Source of the DNA: Rhizobium sp. RU20A | GTDB lineage: Bacteria > Pseudomonadota > Alphaproteobacteria > Rhizobiales > Rhizobiaceae | Assembly (NCBI RefSeq): GCF_900155885.1 | Contig: NZ_FTMB01000002.1 | Coordinates: 62,001-126,000, forward strand | Direction: 5' to 3' | Length of the DNA: 64,000 nt | Part shown: positions 63,284 through 64,000 of the stretch, one piece after another | Numbering within the stretch: position 1 is the first letter of the stretch | Layout: every line of letters begins with the position of its first letter | Notes under the pieces: generated by a model | The model's database searches: none | What the model was told of the DNA's origin: nothing | What the model saw: the letters and a program-made list of their open reading frames with translations, nothing else | Position numbers and translations under genes: made by a program

Positions 63284-63453
63284 CCTGCTCCGTCTCCTTG
63301 GCGCGCCGCCGGGCAGCCGCACGCGTCCTCGCTCGTCCCTCACCGGGAAAAGCGCCCGCGGGCTGTCCATGCGCCCGCCGTCAACTGCTCATCGTCGACG
63401 GCATCCTGTCTGGAAAATCGGTCGCGGCATCATGCCGACCGCCTTGGAGAAGA

Positions 63454-63870
63454 CTATTGCTCGCCAAGCTTACCGGAAGCTGGCGGGGCGATCAGCACGA
63501 ACTGATCGACGAGATCGTAGATCGCAGTGTCGGTCTCTTCGCGGTCTTCGGCCATGCGGGCGTCGCGCATGTTTTCCTCCAGCCGGTCACCCTTGGCCCG
63601 CTCGCGCATGACGCGCGTCTCGTGGGCCTGCTGGATATTGGCCAGCATCTGGTCCTTCTGGGCGAGACGGTCGAGCTGCACGGCATATTGGCCGGAAAAC
63701 AGGCGGTGCATGGGATGGGCAGAGCCCATGGCGTCCGCCACGATGTCGATGGTCTCGGAGACCTCCCGGCGGCTGCGGGCCGTGTCGGCAAGATCGAGCT
63801 CGGCCATCTGCTCCAGCTGGCGCTGCACGGCCACGAGGCGCTTGAGCTTGTCGGATCGTTTTGTCGGCAT
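63454..63870 (-). CDS. FliJ-like coiled-coil flagellar protein
   Basis: 138 residues, nearly all charged helix (KRLVAVQRQLEQMAELDLAD; QYAVQLDRLAQKDQMLANIQ), FliJ-like in size and character, although identity with classical FliJ is low. It lies directly downstream of the probable fliR fragment, in the position of a conserved hypothetical gene in the S. meliloti flagellar cluster (recalled). It may act in export-apparatus function. AGGAA lies before the ATG at 63870. Confidence 0.6.
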   Translation of the reverse strand: MPTKRSDKLKRLVAVQRQLEQMAELDLADTARSRREVSETIDIVADAMGSAHPMHRLFSGQYAVQLDRLAQKDQMLANIQQAHETRVMRERAKGDRLEENMRDARMAEDREETDTAIYDLVDQFVLIAPPASGKLGEQ

Positions 63871-63914
63871 GACGGTTCCTGTCTTTCGGCGCACCGGTTC
63901 GGGCGACGGCTTGC

Positions 63915-64000
63915 TCAGATGGCCTGCATGACCTGCGCAAAACTGTCGGCGAAAATGCGCAGCATGGCGGCAATTCCGAGATAGGTCAGGAACAGCCCGC
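63915..64000 (-). CDS. fliR: C-terminus of a membrane protein, probably FliR
   Basis: Only the last 28 codons are inside the window (GLFLTYLGIAAMLRIFADSF, then AQVMQAI and stop). The hydrophobic helix near the C-terminus and the position immediately upstream of the FliJ-like and flgJ genes agree with the flagellar export protein FliR. The fragment is too short for a firm identification. Confidence 0.5.
   Translation of the reverse strand, partial: GLFLTYLGIAAMLRIFADSFAQVMQAI

Noticed and set aside
63454-63870. Annotation as genuine FliJ
   Set aside because: Only size, charge and coiled-coil character agree; key identity could not be shown, so the call is kept as FliJ-like.

Overview
The window is GC-rich chromosomal DNA of an alphaproteobacterium of the order Hyphomicrobiales, most likely a Rhizobiaceae member close to Sinorhizobium/Rhizobium/Shinella. 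Support comes from the gene content (agl alpha-glucoside operon with aglR, a zwf-pgl-edd operon, aceA followed by its small partner gene, a PdhS-type kinase behind a CtrA-like box, a phasin), from a tRNA-His lacking the extra 5' G that most bacteria have, and from a rhizobial-type palindromic repeat. From memory, agl, zwf-pgl-edd, flgJ and the fliR-proximal small genes also lie near each other in Sinorhizobium meliloti, so much of the layout looks ancestral.

Layout. 1-4329: 3' part of a giant gene made only of octapeptide repeats, convergent with glf (UDP-galactopyranose mutase) and a TPR-GT41 O-glycosyltransferase. 7.8-9.5 kb: soluble PAS chemoreceptor. 9.5-10.6 kb: gene-poor scar with an IS3 orfA remnant, a palindromic repeat and tRNA-His. 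10.8-15.6 kb: phasin and a PdhS-like histidine kinase. 15.8-22.2 kb: orphan iron-type ABC permease, acetoacetyl-CoA synthetase, AsmA-like protein, small membrane protein. 22.3-26.4 kb: potFGHI-type putrescine importer. 26.6-29.9 kb: XRE/IrrE-type regulator divergent from aceA and its 91-residue partner. 30-35 kb: two membrane chemoreceptors and a 46-residue membrane protein. 35.3-39.4 kb: BaiN-type flavoprotein, then puuA- and puuB-like putrescine catabolic genes. 39.5-44.1 kb: zwf-pgl-edd and an acetyltransferase. 44.4-52.3 kb: aglEFGAK and divergent aglR. 52.4-61.6 kb: folD and a surface-polysaccharide set (Wzz-like, flippase, four glycosyltransferases). 61.7-64 kb: edge of the flagellar cluster, ending in what is probably the fliR C-terminus.

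How the genes fit together. Putrescine imported by PotFGHI can be glutamylated and oxidised by the PuuA/PuuB pair about 10 kb away. Alpha-glucosides imported by Agl are hydrolysed by AglA, and the glucose (after phosphorylation) enters the neighbouring Entner-Doudoroff genes. AceA, acetoacetyl-CoA synthetase and phasin belong to acetyl-CoA/PHB metabolism. Chemoreceptors, flagellar genes, polysaccharide genes and the repeat protein with its candidate glycosylation enzymes form a motility and surface theme.

The most unusual element is the repeat gene. All 1442 visible residues stay in one octapeptide register (180 octads to the last residue), with marker octads spaced exactly 136 or 80 residues apart. 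Its many Ser/Thr residues and the adjacent glf-GT41 pair suggest an O-glycosylated surface protein with its own glycosylation enzymes; this is inference.
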